Shown piece after piece: positions 34,600 through 43,132 of a stretch of 64,000 bases of DNA. The notes under the pieces were generated by a model that had not been told where the DNA came from, searched no databases, and was given only the letters and a program-made list of their open reading frames with translations. The translations under genes were made by a program, and so were the position numbers. Origin of the DNA: a bacterium HR11 (GTDB lineage Bacteria; Acidobacteriota; HRBIN11); assembly GCA_002898535.1 (NCBI GenBank), contig BEHN01000011.1, positions 20,694 through 84,693 on the forward strand, in the 5' to 3' direction. Each line of letters opens with the position of its first letter. The stretch's first letter is position 1.

Positions 34600-34816
34600 G
34601 GCCGATCCCGACCCGACGGGTCGATGAATCGGCGTAGGACCGAGGCCTGCGTCCTACCCTCGAACATGCCCATCGGGTCTGCATCCTGCATCTGGCATCC
34701 CGTATCGCATGGGACCCTGCTCCGACGAGCGGGGCTGGGATGAAGAGGGCCTATCGGCCCATCGGCCGACCGGCCGAACTCCCGGACTGCCGAACTCCCG
34801 AATGGCCGAGATACCC
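34600..34816. repeat. Hairpin, heptamers and octamers between cheY and cheA
   Basis: GTAGGACcgaggcctgcGTCCTAC (34635-34658) is a perfect 7-bp-stem hairpin. TGCATCCTGCATCTGGCATC heptamers follow (34679-34698), then a CCCTGCTCCGACGAGCGGGG hairpin (34713-34732) and CGAACTCC/CGGACTGC octamers to 34805, twelve bases from the cheA start. Confidence 0.7.
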
Positions 34817-36751
34817 ATGAGCCTCGACTTTGAAAAGTACTTCCGCATGTTCCTGGAGGAGACGGGGGAGTACTTGCGGGAGATGTATGAGACGGTCCGA
34901 CGGCTGGCCGAAGCGCCGACGGCCGAGGCCTGGTCCGAACTCTTCCGACGGGCCCATTCCATTAAGGGCATGGCGGCTTCCTTAGGTCTCGGGGCCGTCC
35001 AGCAGTTGGCCCATGCGATGGAGGACTTCCTGACGTGGGTCCAGCGCCGGCCGGACGCTCCGGCGCGGCTCGGCCTTCTGGCCGAGGGCCTGGAGTGCCT
35101 GGAGGGTCTCCTGCGGAAGCCGCCGTCAGAGCTTCAGGCGCCGGACGCCGCCGTCCAGGCCGTCGTCGAACGCCTGCGGGCTGGCCCGACGGGAGCTCCA
35201 GGCGTCGGTTCGGGCGACGGGTCCGCCGGCGCGCCGGCGACGCTGTCTGGACCGAGTCCAGCCCTATCTGTTTCGACGGACGCGGCGGCGGTCGACCGGG
35301 TCCGATGGGAAGGTCACGTCACGCTGGTGGAAGGGGCCCTCTTGCCGGCCGCCCGGTGGGCCGTCGTCCTGCGGGCGCTCCAGCGGCTGGGCTCGCTGGT
35401 CGAGAGCCGACCGGCGGCGGACGAAATCGCCCAGGGGAAGGTCGGCCGGCATCTGAGCTTCGTCATAGAGTCCGACGCCGATGCGACAGCCATCGAGGCG
35501 GCCTTGCGGCAGGTTCCGGACGTCGAGACGGTCGAGGTCCGACGCCGGGCGTCGGAGGTTCCCGTCGAGACGACGTCGTCCGACGTCCTGCCGGCGACGA
35601 TCCGGGTTCGTCTTTCAGAGGTCGACCGGCTGTTCGACCTGGCGCGGGCGGTCTTCATGCAGGTCCAGCGCCTGCGGGGTTCGCTCTCGGTCGTGTCTCT
35701 CGAAGACGAGGCCCTCCTGCGGGATACCGAGACCCTGGCCCGTCAGCTTTATTTAGGCCTCTTGGACCTGCGGATGCTCCCCCTGGAGGTCCTCATCGAG
35801 CCCCTCCGTCGGATGGCCGAGGCTCTGGCCCGTCAGATGGGCAAGCGGGTCCGTCTGGTCACCCGGGGCGAGGACCTGACGCTCGACAAGGCCGTCCTTG
35901 AGCATTTGATGGACCCCTTCATCCACATGGTCCGCAACAGCGTCGATCACGGGATCGAGCCGCCGGCCGAACGCCGGGCGAAGGGCAAGCCCGAGGAGGG
36001 CTACATCAGCATCCATGCCCAACAGCGGGGCGAGTGGATGCAGGTCGTCGTCCTGGACGACGGCCGGGGGATGGACGTCGAGCGCATCGCCCAGACGGCC
36101 CTGGAGCGGGGGATCGTCACGCCGGACCAGCTCCGTCGGATGAGTGTCGAGGAGGTCTGCATGCTGGTGACGATCCCGGGCTTCAGCACGGCCGAGGCCG
36201 TCACGGAAGTGTCGGGCCGGGGCGTCGGCATGGACGTCGTGCGCCATCGGGTCGAGGCCCTCGGCGGGACGCTCCGCATCGAGACCCGCCGGGACCGGGG
36301 CACGCGGATCACCCTGCGGATTCCGGCCCGGCTCTCGATCCTGGACACCCTCATCGTCGGCCACGGTCGATACCGGCTGGCCATCCCGATGGACCGGGTC
36401 CGCCGGGCGACGCCCTATCTGCGGGAGGCCATCCACTACCGCCAGGAGGTGCCCGTCTTGTACCAGGACGGCTTCATCGCACCCGTCCTGTTCATGGACC
36501 AGGTCCTCGGCGAGGGGACGGGCCAGCCGCGGCATCGGTACTACATGCTGACGATTCAGTACGAGAAGGGCCTCTACGTCCTGGCCGTCGCCGACATTCA
36601 GGGCGAGCACCGGAGCGTCGTGCAACGGCTCGAGCCGCCCCTCAGCCGGATTCCCCTCTTTTCGGGGATCACCGTGAGCCCGGCCCTGGAGGTCATCCCC
36701 CTCCTGGACGTCGAATTCATCGGTCAGCATCTGACGCCCCAGGTGACGTAA
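34817..36751 (+). CDS. cheA: Chemotaxis histidine kinase CheA
   Basis: 644 residues. Domains in order: Hpt/P1 with phospho-acceptor His47 in RRAHSIKGMAASLGLG; a linker with a small alpha/beta domain (~170-260); P3 dimerisation helices (VDRLFDLARAVFMQVQRLRGSL); the P4 ATPase with N box DPFIHMVRNSVDHGIEP, G1 box DDGRGMD and G2 box GRGVGMDVVRHRVEALGG; and a C-terminal CheW-like P5 domain. It should autophosphorylate under receptor control and phosphorylate the neighbouring CheY. ATG 34817 opens the Hpt domain (MSLDFEKYFRMFLEETGEYL); upstream codons are repeat. The single Hpt distinguishes it from ChpA-type pili kinases. Confidence 0.95.
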   Translation: MSLDFEKYFRMFLEETGEYLREMYETVRRLAEAPTAEAWSELFRRAHSIKGMAASLGLGAVQQLAHAMEDFLTWVQRRPDAPARLGLLAEGLECLEGLLRKPPSELQAPDAAVQAVVERLRAGPTGAPGVGSGDGSAGAPATLSGPSPALSVSTDAAAVDRVRWEGHVTLVEGALLPAARWAVVLRALQRLGSLVESRPAADEIAQGKVGRHLSFVIESDADATAIEAALRQVPDVETVEVRRRASEVPVETTSSDVLPATIRVRLSEVDRLFDLARAVFMQVQRLRGSLSVVSLEDEALLRDTETLARQLYLGLLDLRMLPLEVLIEPLRRMAEALARQMGKRVRLVTRGEDLTLDKAVLEHLMDPFIHMVRNSVDHGIEPPAERRAKGKPEEGYISIHAQQRGEWMQVVVLDDGRGMDVERIAQTALERGIVTPDQLRRMSVEEVCMLVTIPGFSTAEAVTEVSGRGVGMDVVRHRVEALGGTLRIETRRDRGTRITLRIPARLSILDTLIVGHGRYRLAIPMDRVRRATPYLREAIHYRQEVPVLYQDGFIAPVLFMDQVLGEGTGQPRHRYYMLTIQYEKGLYVLAVADIQGEHRSVVQRLEPPLSRIPLFSGITVSPALEVIPLLDVEFIGQHLTPQVT

Positions 36752-36754
36752 CGG

Positions 36755-37041
36755 GTCGGGCCGGTCGGCAGATGGGCAGGTGGGCAGGTGGGCAGTCGGC
36801 AGGTCGGCAGGTGGGCATTTGGCAGGTGGGCAGGTGGGCAGTCGGCAGGTCGGCAGGTGGGCATTTGGCAGGTGGGCAGGTGGGATCCCATCTGAACACC
36901 GCCAGTCATGGCGGTGTCATCCCCTTTGAACACCGCCAGGGATGGCGGTGTCATCCTTAACAAGCTTGAACAATCGAGGTCGCCGGGCCATCGCTTTCCC
37001 GGATGGGAACCGCATTTCTCCCAACCGAACAGCTCTGATAA
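36755..37041. mobile_element. Half copy (E) of the TIR composite element
   Basis: GGCAGRTN octamers from 36763 to 36885 include a near-exact tandem duplication of about 65 bp. Two CACCGCCagtcatGGCGGTG-type hairpins follow (36897-36950), then TCCTTAACAAGCTTGAACAA and a right arm ending CCGAACAGCTCTGATAA at 37041. No left arm is found; cheA ends directly before the octamers. Confidence 0.65.
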
Positions 37042-37059
37042 GGAAGGAGGCCCAGCCGT

Positions 37060-37112
37060 CGTGGCTCATGACCTATGACCTATGAGCTATGAGCCATGAC
37101 CCATGAGCTAAT
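37060..37112. repeat. ATGAGCY/ATGACCY heptamer array
   Basis: TCATGACCTATGACCTATGA and GCTATGAGCCATGACCCATG continue with a period of seven from 37064 to about 37108, just upstream of the cheC-like gene. Confidence 0.85.
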
Positions 37113-37148
37113 TCGCCGACCTGTCTGACGGATTGTCGGACGACCGTC

Positions 37149-37742
37149 ATGGATCGGGGGTATTCGCCGGACGTACTCCAGGACCTCGTTCCCTTTTGGC
37201 TCCAGCAGTCGGTCGGAGCCCTGGCTCAGCTCGTCGGTCGGCCCCTGCGGTGGCAAGTCGATCATAGCCGTCGGGTAGCCGTCCCGACCGACTTCGCCGG
37301 AAGCGCTGAGCAGGTCGTCGTATACGTGCAGGAACACGAGTCCGACTTCCGCCTCTGGGCGGTCGGATGGCCGGTGCCGACGGCCGTTCAGCTCCTCCGA
37401 TGGCTTCGGGTGTCGGACGACGGGCCCCCGTCCGCATCGGCGGCCGGTTCCCTTGCGTGGGTCCTGGACCGGCCGGCGCGGGTCTCGGCCCTCCTGGAGG
37501 CCGGCAACGTCATGGCCGGTACGTTCTTCACGGCCGTGGCCGGCTTCATGAACCGGGTCCTGATCCCGTCGCCGCCGGACCTGTTCGTCGGTGACGCGGC
37601 CACTTGTCAGACCTATCTGCGGGACCTCGTCGTCCCGGGGGCGGGGACATGGTTCACGATGACGGGGCGACTCGTCGGCGAGGGCCTGGAGCTCCCCCAG
37701 TGGATGGCCGTCTTCATCACAGGTAGGGAGGTAGGGAGATAG
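37149..37742 (+). CDS. CheC-like protein with a single phosphatase motif
   Basis: 197 residues. ARVSALLEAGNVMAGTFFTAVAGFM carries the CheC/FliY/CheX consensus (D/S)-x3-E-x2-N as Ser113, Glu117, Asn120, and it is followed by the expected LIPSPPDLFVGDA strand. CheC proteins dephosphorylate CheY-P and bind CheD. The equivalent N-terminal helix (FWLQQSVGALAQLVGR) lacks the second E-x2-N motif, so only one active site is likely. The adjacent cheD supports the call. The final residues GREVGR and the TAG stop come from a GGTAGGGA-type repeat at the 3' end. ATG 37149. Confidence 0.75.
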   Translation: MDRGYSPDVLQDLVPFWLQQSVGALAQLVGRPLRWQVDHSRRVAVPTDFAGSAEQVVVYVQEHESDFRLWAVGWPVPTAVQLLRWLRVSDDGPPSASAAGSLAWVLDRPARVSALLEAGNVMAGTFFTAVAGFMNRVLIPSPPDLFVGDAATCQTYLRDLVVPGAGTWFTMTGRLVGEGLELPQWMAVFITGREVGR

Positions 37743-38060
37743 GGAGATGGGCAGGTCGGCAGATAGGCAGTCGGCAGATGGATAGATAGGCGGGTCGGCG
37801 TCTATCCTCGAAACACTGGCAGTCATGCCGGTGTCCCCCTGTCCTGGCGCCGCCCGTCATGGCGGCGTCCATCCATCCCAACACCGCCCGTCATGGCGGT
37901 GTCATCCTCATGGAACTGGGAGTTATCCCGGTGTCAACCTCAGGGGCAGGTCGGCAGATGGGCAGGTGGCTGAGAATCCCGTATCTTTGAAAAATCGTGC
38001 TTCTCGGACGTTGGGAAAGGTCGTCCTGATGCCATCCCCACGAACCGAAGGGCTCCACTC
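37727..38060. mobile_element. Half copy (F) of the composite element leading into cheD
   Basis: GGTAGGGA/GGCAGATA octamers (37727-37798), stem-variable hairpins (37813-37935: CACTGGCagtcatGCCGGTG, CCGCCcgtcatGGCGG and relatives), a short GGCAGATGGGCAGGTGG patch, then a right arm TTTGAAAAATCGTGCTTCTC to CGAACCGAAGGGCTCCACTC at 38060. The arm ends four bases before the cheD ATG, so it supplies the 5' leader of that gene. Confidence 0.65.
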
Positions 38061-38064
38061 AGAC

Positions 38065-38550
38065 ATGGCCGTCGGACGTCACGTCGGCATCGGTCAGTTT
38101 GCCGTCGCCCGGGCGCCGGACTACCTGACGGTCCTGGGCCTCGGTTCCTGCATCGGCCTGTTTGTATGGTCCGACCGCTGGCAGGTCGGGGGCCTCGCCC
38201 ACATCCTGTTGCCCTCGGGGCCCTACAGTCAGGACCACATGCCGTGCCGGTATGCCGATACAGCCGTGGACGTCTTGCTGGAGGCGCTTCGACAGGCCGT
38301 CGGCTCGGCCCCCGGCGTTCGCTGGCAGGCCAAGCTCATCGGCGGGGCGACGATGTTCCACCACATCACCCACCCGGCCCTGCGCTCGATCAGCCAGCGC
38401 ACGGCCGAAGCCGTCCGGGCGGGTCTCCGACGATACCACGTCCGGGTCGTCGCCGAGGACCTGGGCGGGTTCCACGGGCGTTCCGTCTGGGCCTATCCGG
38501 CGACGGGTGCCGTCCGGGTCCGGACCCATCGGGGGGAGTACTGGCTGTGA
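38065..38550 (+). CDS. cheD: CheD chemoreceptor deamidase
   Basis: 161 residues. The signature LTVLGLGSCIGLFVWSDRWQVGGLAHILLP gives catalytic Cys29 and His46 with the family spacing of 17 residues. In the Thermotoga enzyme the third residue is a Thr six positions before the Cys; here that position is Val23 with Thr22 next to it, so the triad may be shifted or impaired. KLIGGATMF and SQRTAEAVRAGLRRYHVRVVAEDLGG complete the fold. It should deamidate receptor glutamines and be sequestered by the CheC-like protein. ATG 38065 has no clear ribosome binding site because the element arm abuts it. Confidence 0.9.
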   Translation: MAVGRHVGIGQFAVARAPDYLTVLGLGSCIGLFVWSDRWQVGGLAHILLPSGPYSQDHMPCRYADTAVDVLLEALRQAVGSAPGVRWQAKLIGGATMFHHITHPALRSISQRTAEAVRAGLRRYHVRVVAEDLGGFHGRSVWAYPATGAVRVRTHRGEYWL

Positions 38551-38555
38551 GGGTT

Positions 38556-38970
38556 CGGGCATTCGGCAGGTTGGCAGATAGGCAGTTCGGCAGATAGGCA
38601 GGTGGGCAGTCGGCAGATAGGCAGATGGGCAGTCGGCAGTTCGGCAGGTGGGCCGATGGGCCGGTCGGGCGACGGGCGTCGATCCCCGGCACGCCGGCCT
38701 TCATGCCGGTGCCTTCCTTAGAGAGCCAGCCGTCCTGCGGGCATCATCCTCATGAACCGTCCGTCATGGCCGGGTCAATCCCCTCCGAACACCGCCAGCC
38801 ATGGCGGTGTCCATCCCATCTGAACACCGCCCGTCATGGCGGTGTCCATCCCATCTGAACACCGCCAGGGATGGCGGTGTCATCCTTAACAAAGCTTGAA
38901 CAATCGAGATCGCTGGACCACCGTTTTCCCTGATGGGAGCACCGTTTCTCCCAATCGAACGGCTCTGTTA
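38556..38970. mobile_element. Composite element copy G, left arm missing
   Basis: Starts with ATTCGGCA/GGCAGATA octamers right after the cheD stop. It then has the invariant hairpin trio (38690-38770) in inverse order, three near-identical CACCGCCagccatGGCGGTG-type units (38789-38880), and a right arm AAAGCTTGAACAATCGAG to CGAACGGCTCTGTTA at 38970. CATCTGCC octamers and ATTCCCGA octamers continue at 38985-39062 up to the permease stop codon. Confidence 0.65.
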
Positions 38971-39064
38971 CCTTACTACTTCCCGACCTGCCGACCTGCC
39001 CATCTGCCTATCTGCCGACTGCCCATCTGCCGAATTCCCGGATTCCCGAACTGCCGGATCTCTT

Positions 39065-40381
39065 TTACGCGTGGGCCAGGCCCCGGGTCGAGAGGTACAG
39101 GTACAGGGCCGACAGGAGGCCGATGAGGACCAACGTCGGCGACAGGCGCTCCCACCGCCGGAGGAGCAGGACGAGGGCCAGGTACGACAGGATCCCGAAG
39201 CACAACCCCGTGGCGATGCTGTACGTCAGGGGCATCAAGATGATCGTCAGAAACGCCGGGGCCCCCTCGTCCCACCGGGTAAAGTCGATCTCCCGGATAT
39301 GCTGGATCATGTAAATCCCCACGACGACCAGGGCGACGGCCGTCGCATAGGACGGAATGACGGCGATGAGGCCCGAAAAGAAGGGCGCCGTCAGGAAGAA
39401 CAGGCCCGTAAACAGGGCCGTCCAACCCGTCCGGCCGCCCGCCGCCACGCCGGCGCCCGACTCGATGTAGGCCGTCACCGTCGAAGTCCCCAGGACGGCC
39501 CCCGCCGTGGCGCCGACCGCATCGGCCATCAGCATCCGGCCCAGGCGGGGAATCTCGCCGTCCCGGGCCAATCCGGCCTGGTAGGCGATCCCCGTCAGCG
39601 TCCCGAGGCCGTCAAAGAGTGCGACATACATGAAGGCAAAGATGGGGAGCCAGTGGACCGGCTGGAGGGCGTCCCGGACGTTCAGCTTCAAGAATACCGG
39701 CTCGACGGAAGGCGGCCGCGTGACCCAGGCCGCCGGCCGTTCGACCCAACCGGCGGCGATGGCGACGAATGTGATGGCCAAAATGACGATCAGAAGGCTT
39801 CCCCGGACCCGCAGGGCCTCCAGTGCAAAGGCCACGACGAGGCCCGCCAGGGCCAAACCCAGTTCCTTCCGCAAAGGCCCGAACGTTACGAGCGTCGCCG
39901 GATGGTCGACGATGAGCTTCATGTGCTGAAGACCGATGAAGGCGATGAAGAGGCCGATGCCGGCCGGAATCGCCAGCCGCAGGGACAGGGGAATCGCCCG
40001 CAGGATCGCCTCCCGCAGGCCGCCGACCGTGAGGCCGATAAACAGAACGCCGGCCAGAAATACGATCCCCAGGGCCGTCGGCCAGGGGACCTTGTGAATG
40101 CCGCAGATGGTAAAGGCAAAGAAAGCGTTCAAGCCCATCCCGGGCGCCATCATGATGGGGACTTTCGGCCAGAGAGCCATCAGGAAGCACCCCAGGGCGC
40201 TGGCGTAGCAGGTCACGGCGATGAGGGCATGGCGGTCCATGCCCGTCGTGCTGAGGATGTCGGGGTTGACGGCGATGATGTAGCCGGCCGTCAGGAAGTT
40301 CGCCAAGCCGGCGATGAATTCCCGCCCCATCGACCAGTCCCGGACTTCCGGGGGGACCAACCACTGTCGCCACCGGGCCAT
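39065..40381 (-). CDS. AzgA/NCS2-type purine permease
   Basis: 438 residues with about 13 membrane helices. The N-terminus REFIAGLANFLTAGYIIAVNPDILSTTGM and MMAPGMGLNAFFAFTI are hallmarks of the AzgA-like guanine/hypoxanthine permease branch of NCS2; ALFDGLGTLTGIA and TSTVTAYIESGAGVAAGGRTGWTAL carry the second-repeat substrate residues. It should import purine bases by proton symport across the inner membrane. ATG 40381 has AAGGAGGTGGGTC, a near-perfect ribosome binding site whose first base is only one base from the TIR of element H. The next gene upstream on the strand is the DUF2520 protein. Confidence 0.9.
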   Translation of the reverse strand: MARWRQWLVPPEVRDWSMGREFIAGLANFLTAGYIIAVNPDILSTTGMDRHALIAVTCYASALGCFLMALWPKVPIMMAPGMGLNAFFAFTICGIHKVPWPTALGIVFLAGVLFIGLTVGGLREAILRAIPLSLRLAIPAGIGLFIAFIGLQHMKLIVDHPATLVTFGPLRKELGLALAGLVVAFALEALRVRGSLLIVILAITFVAIAAGWVERPAAWVTRPPSVEPVFLKLNVRDALQPVHWLPIFAFMYVALFDGLGTLTGIAYQAGLARDGEIPRLGRMLMADAVGATAGAVLGTSTVTAYIESGAGVAAGGRTGWTALFTGLFFLTAPFFSGLIAVIPSYATAVALVVVGIYMIQHIREIDFTRWDEGAPAFLTIILMPLTYSIATGLCFGILSYLALVLLLRRWERLSPTLVLIGLLSALYLYLSTRGLAHA

Positions 40382-40392
40382 GACCCACCTCC

Positions 40393-40728
40393 TTAACAGA
40401 GCCGTTCGGTTGGGAGAAATGCGGCTCCCATCCGGGAAAACGATGGCCCGGCCATCTCGATTTTTCAAGCTTCCTCCGGATGACCCGGCCATGACGGACG
40501 GTTCATGAGGATGATGCCCGCAGGACGGCGGGCTCTTTACGGAAGCCACCGGCATGACGGCCGGTGTTCCGGGGATAGACGCCCGTCGCCCGACCGGCCC
40601 ATCTGCCCACCTGCCGACCTGCCCATCTGCCCACCTGCCCATCTGCCGACTGCCTGAAACATCGTGCTTTCGTAGAGGTGCCCTTTCCACTCTCCATCGC
40701 ACTTCTCACCTCCCGAGTGGCTCTGTTA
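40393..40728. mobile_element. TIR-bounded composite element, copy H
   Basis: 336 bp. Left end TTAACAGAGCCGTTCGG (40393-40409), left arm to TTTTTCAAGCTTCC, hairpin trio at about 40478-40565 with no expanded unit array, CATCTGCC/CACCTGCC octamers (40599-40650), and right arm CCTGAAACATCGTGCTTTCG to CCGAGTGGCTCTGTTA (40713-40728). It occupies the entire space between two same-strand genes: one end touches the permease ribosome binding site and the other end is the TAA stop codon of the DUF2520 gene. Confidence 0.75.
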
Positions 40729-41574
40729 GATTTCTCCTCCCATCGGCTGGCCCGTCGCCGCCAGATAGAGGGCCTGGGCCAGGGCGACCAGCTGTTCATA
40801 AAGGGGGACCGCCTCGGGGTAAAGCCCTTGGAGGGCGTCCCGGTGCTGGCGGACGGTCGTCCGGTCCCGCCGGGCCCAAGGCCCCGTCAGGTAGAGGATG
40901 GGCTCCGGGTCAGTCGCATGAGACAGGGCCGATTGCAGGAGCACGGCATAGTATTCCCATCGCACATCGGGCTCCAGGCCCGACCGCCGGAGGAGTTCCC
41001 GCCCTAAGGATATCAGGACCAACGGGGCGTTCGCCACCAGGACGGCGACGAGGTGGTAGACGGACCGGAGGTCCGGCGGGATCGCAAACGGCCGGCCGCC
41101 CAACTTTTCGGCTAACTCGAAGAGGTCCGACCGCAGGTCCTCGTCGGCGATGATCCCGAAGGGCGTCCCGGCGACCGTCGTGGGATGCCGGAGCGGGTCC
41201 GGAAAGGCGTTGAGGGGGTGGAAGACGCCCGTCCGGGCCCCGCGCTGATGAAGAGCTTCTAAGAGCTCTCGACCGTGGGCGCCGCTGGAGTGGACGAACG
41301 TGTAGCCGGTCCAGTCCGTCCGCAGGCTGGCCAGCCGCCGGGCCGTCGGCTCGATGGCGTCGTCGCGGACCGTCAAGAAGATCCACCGGGCCCGTTCGAC
41401 CAATCGCTGGGTGTCGCCTGTCCAGAGGGGCCAGAGGGGGTCGGGCAATTCTTGCTTCACGCGGGGTCGTTGACTGGAGACGGCGACCAGCGGGAGGCCG
41501 GCGTCCAGGAGGGTTCGAGCCAGTGTGAGGCCCCACCGGCCCAATCCGAATACGGCCATCGGTTCGGTGATCAT
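40726..41574 (-). CDS. Rossmann-like and DUF2520 domain protein
   Basis: 282 residues. The N-terminal NAD(P)-binding domain starts MAVFGLGRWGLTLARTLLDAGLPLVAV (GxGxxG), continues with IFLTVRDDAIEPTA and FVHSSGAHGRELL, and then GVFHPLNAFPDP, all diagnostic for the DUF2520 family related to pyrroline-5-carboxylate reductase/6PGDH folds. The substrate is unknown; some members are fused or adjacent to coenzyme A/pantothenate genes. I use ATG 41574. The last codon is followed by TAA that belongs to the terminal repeat of element H, so the native C-terminus may have been altered. Confidence 0.87.
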   Translation of the reverse strand: MITEPMAVFGLGRWGLTLARTLLDAGLPLVAVSSQRPRVKQELPDPLWPLWTGDTQRLVERARWIFLTVRDDAIEPTARRLASLRTDWTGYTFVHSSGAHGRELLEALHQRGARTGVFHPLNAFPDPLRHPTTVAGTPFGIIADEDLRSDLFELAEKLGGRPFAIPPDLRSVYHLVAVLVANAPLVLISLGRELLRRSGLEPDVRWEYYAVLLQSALSHATDPEPILYLTGPWARRDRTTVRQHRDALQGLYPEAVPLYEQLVALAQALYLAATGQPMGGEI

Positions 41575-41871
41575 CGCTTCACCCCGAGCGATCTGGCAGG
41601 TGGGCAGTAAGGCCCTAAGGCAGATGGAGAGGTGGGGGCAACCACGGGGGTTGGCCCCACCAAGGGCCGACGCTCCGTCTCTCAGGACGCCTGGAGTCAT
41701 CCCGGCGTCCGAATGCCGAGCGCCCGCAGTCATGCGGGTGTCCCCCGAGCCCGCGAGCGTCGTCTTTTGAGGGTTGCTCCATTCTCCGGTAGAGACGCGG
41801 CCTGTCGCGTATTAAAATACATCCTCCGAAGTGGAGACGGCACTTCAGGCCTTCCCGACGAGCGTGCCGGT
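41575..41871. other. Divergent intergenic region with hairpins
   Basis: Between two divergent genes. Contains CCGGCGTcc and GCCCGCagtcatGCGGGTG-type hairpins (about 41690-41742) of the stem-variable class, with no TIR arms. I see no gene and no convincing paired promoter. Confidence 0.5.
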
Positions 41872-43128
41872 ATGCAGCTCCATTGGCTGGAACCCTTACG
41901 TGTCGAACGGCTGGCCAACGGACTTCAGGTCCTCCTGCTCCCGGACCGGAGGCATCCCGTCGTGGCCGTCGTCGTCTACTACGGCGTCGGGGCCCGGGAC
42001 GAGCGGCCCGGTGAGACGGGCTTCGCCCACCTGTTCGAGCACATGATGTTTCAGGCCTCCACGCACGTCGGCAAGAACGAATTCTTCCGCTACATCGAGA
42101 GCCACGGCGGGACCTTCAACGGCAACACGACCCACGACCGGACCGTCTACTATGAGGTCCTCCCGGCGTCCCAGCTTCCCCTGGCCCTGTGGCTCGAGTC
42201 GGACCGCATGCGGGGCCTGGCCGTGACCCAAGAACACCTGGACAACCAGCGGGACACGGTCAAGGAAGAACGCCGCTTCCGGTATGATAACCAACCTTAC
42301 ATGAAGGCCTGGATCCGCTTCGGCGAGTTAGCCTATCGGAACTTCGCGAACGCCCATCCCGTCATCGGCTACTATGAGGACCTGGACCGGGCCCGCCTGG
42401 AGGCCGTCTACGACTTCTTTCGACGGCACTACCGTCCGAATCGGGCCGTCCTGGTCGTGGCCGGCGATTTCGAACCCGAGACGGCCCTGGCCTGGATCCG
42501 CTATTATTTTGAAGACATCGAACCCGGCCCGGAGGTCCCGCCCCCGGACCTGACGGAGCCGGAGCCGCCCGTCGGGGTGCGGGACCGGTGGACCGACCCG
42601 AATGCCCGCCTGCCGGCGCTTTGGGTCGGGTGCCGCATTCCGCCGTGGGGCCATCCGGACTTCTATGCCCTGTGGCTCCTGTACTATGTCCTGTTCGAGG
42701 GCCGGGCCAGCCGCCTGTACCGGATCTGGGTCCAGGAGAAGGCCCGGTGTCTGGAATTTTACGGCGTGTGGGACGGTCGCCGGGGGCCGGGGACGATGAG
42801 CAGTCTGATCATCGTCCCGCCGGACGCGGACCCCGGGACTTGGCCCGACCGTTTCCGGTCGGAAGTCTTGGAACCTCCAATCTCGGACGAAGAACTCGAG
42901 CGGGCCCGAGCCCTGTGGGTCCGGCACCAGTGGACCCGCTGGCAGGAAGTCCTGGAACGGGCCCTCGACGTCGGGGAGGCGGCCCTCCTGGACGGGGACC
43001 CGCGGGCCGTCGGACGGGACATGGCGGCGGTGTCTGCCGTCCGACGGTCCGACGTCGAGCGGGTCCGGGAGACTTACCTGGCCCCGGACCGAGAGGTCGT
43101 CCTGTGGGTCGAACCAGGAGGCGGATGA
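41872..43128 (+). CDS. M16 zinc peptidase, active subunit
   Basis: 418 residues. The inverted zinc motif HLFEH is at residues 53-57 (FAHLFEHMMFQAS), and the distal Glu lies in TVKEERRFRYDNQP around 132. The inactive-half domain follows with YRPNRAVLVVAGDFEPETALAW. M16B enzymes of this size pair with an inactive homologue to form a clam-shell that degrades peptides. ATG 41872 opens the mature-type start LEPLRVERLANGLQVLL; no signal peptide is present. The downstream gene encodes the inactive partner. Confidence 0.92.
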   Translation: MQLHWLEPLRVERLANGLQVLLLPDRRHPVVAVVVYYGVGARDERPGETGFAHLFEHMMFQASTHVGKNEFFRYIESHGGTFNGNTTHDRTVYYEVLPASQLPLALWLESDRMRGLAVTQEHLDNQRDTVKEERRFRYDNQPYMKAWIRFGELAYRNFANAHPVIGYYEDLDRARLEAVYDFFRRHYRPNRAVLVVAGDFEPETALAWIRYYFEDIEPGPEVPPPDLTEPEPPVGVRDRWTDPNARLPALWVGCRIPPWGHPDFYALWLLYYVLFEGRASRLYRIWVQEKARCLEFYGVWDGRRGPGTMSSLIIVPPDADPGTWPDRFRSEVLEPPISDEELERARALWVRHQWTRWQEVLERALDVGEAALLDGDPRAVGRDMAAVSAVRRSDVERVRETYLAPDREVVLWVEPGGG

Positions 43129-43132
43129 CGAG

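Noticed and set aside
37825..38064. N-terminal extension of CheD
   Set aside because: The extra 80 codons are translated hairpin and element-arm DNA; the CheD fold begins at ATG 38065.
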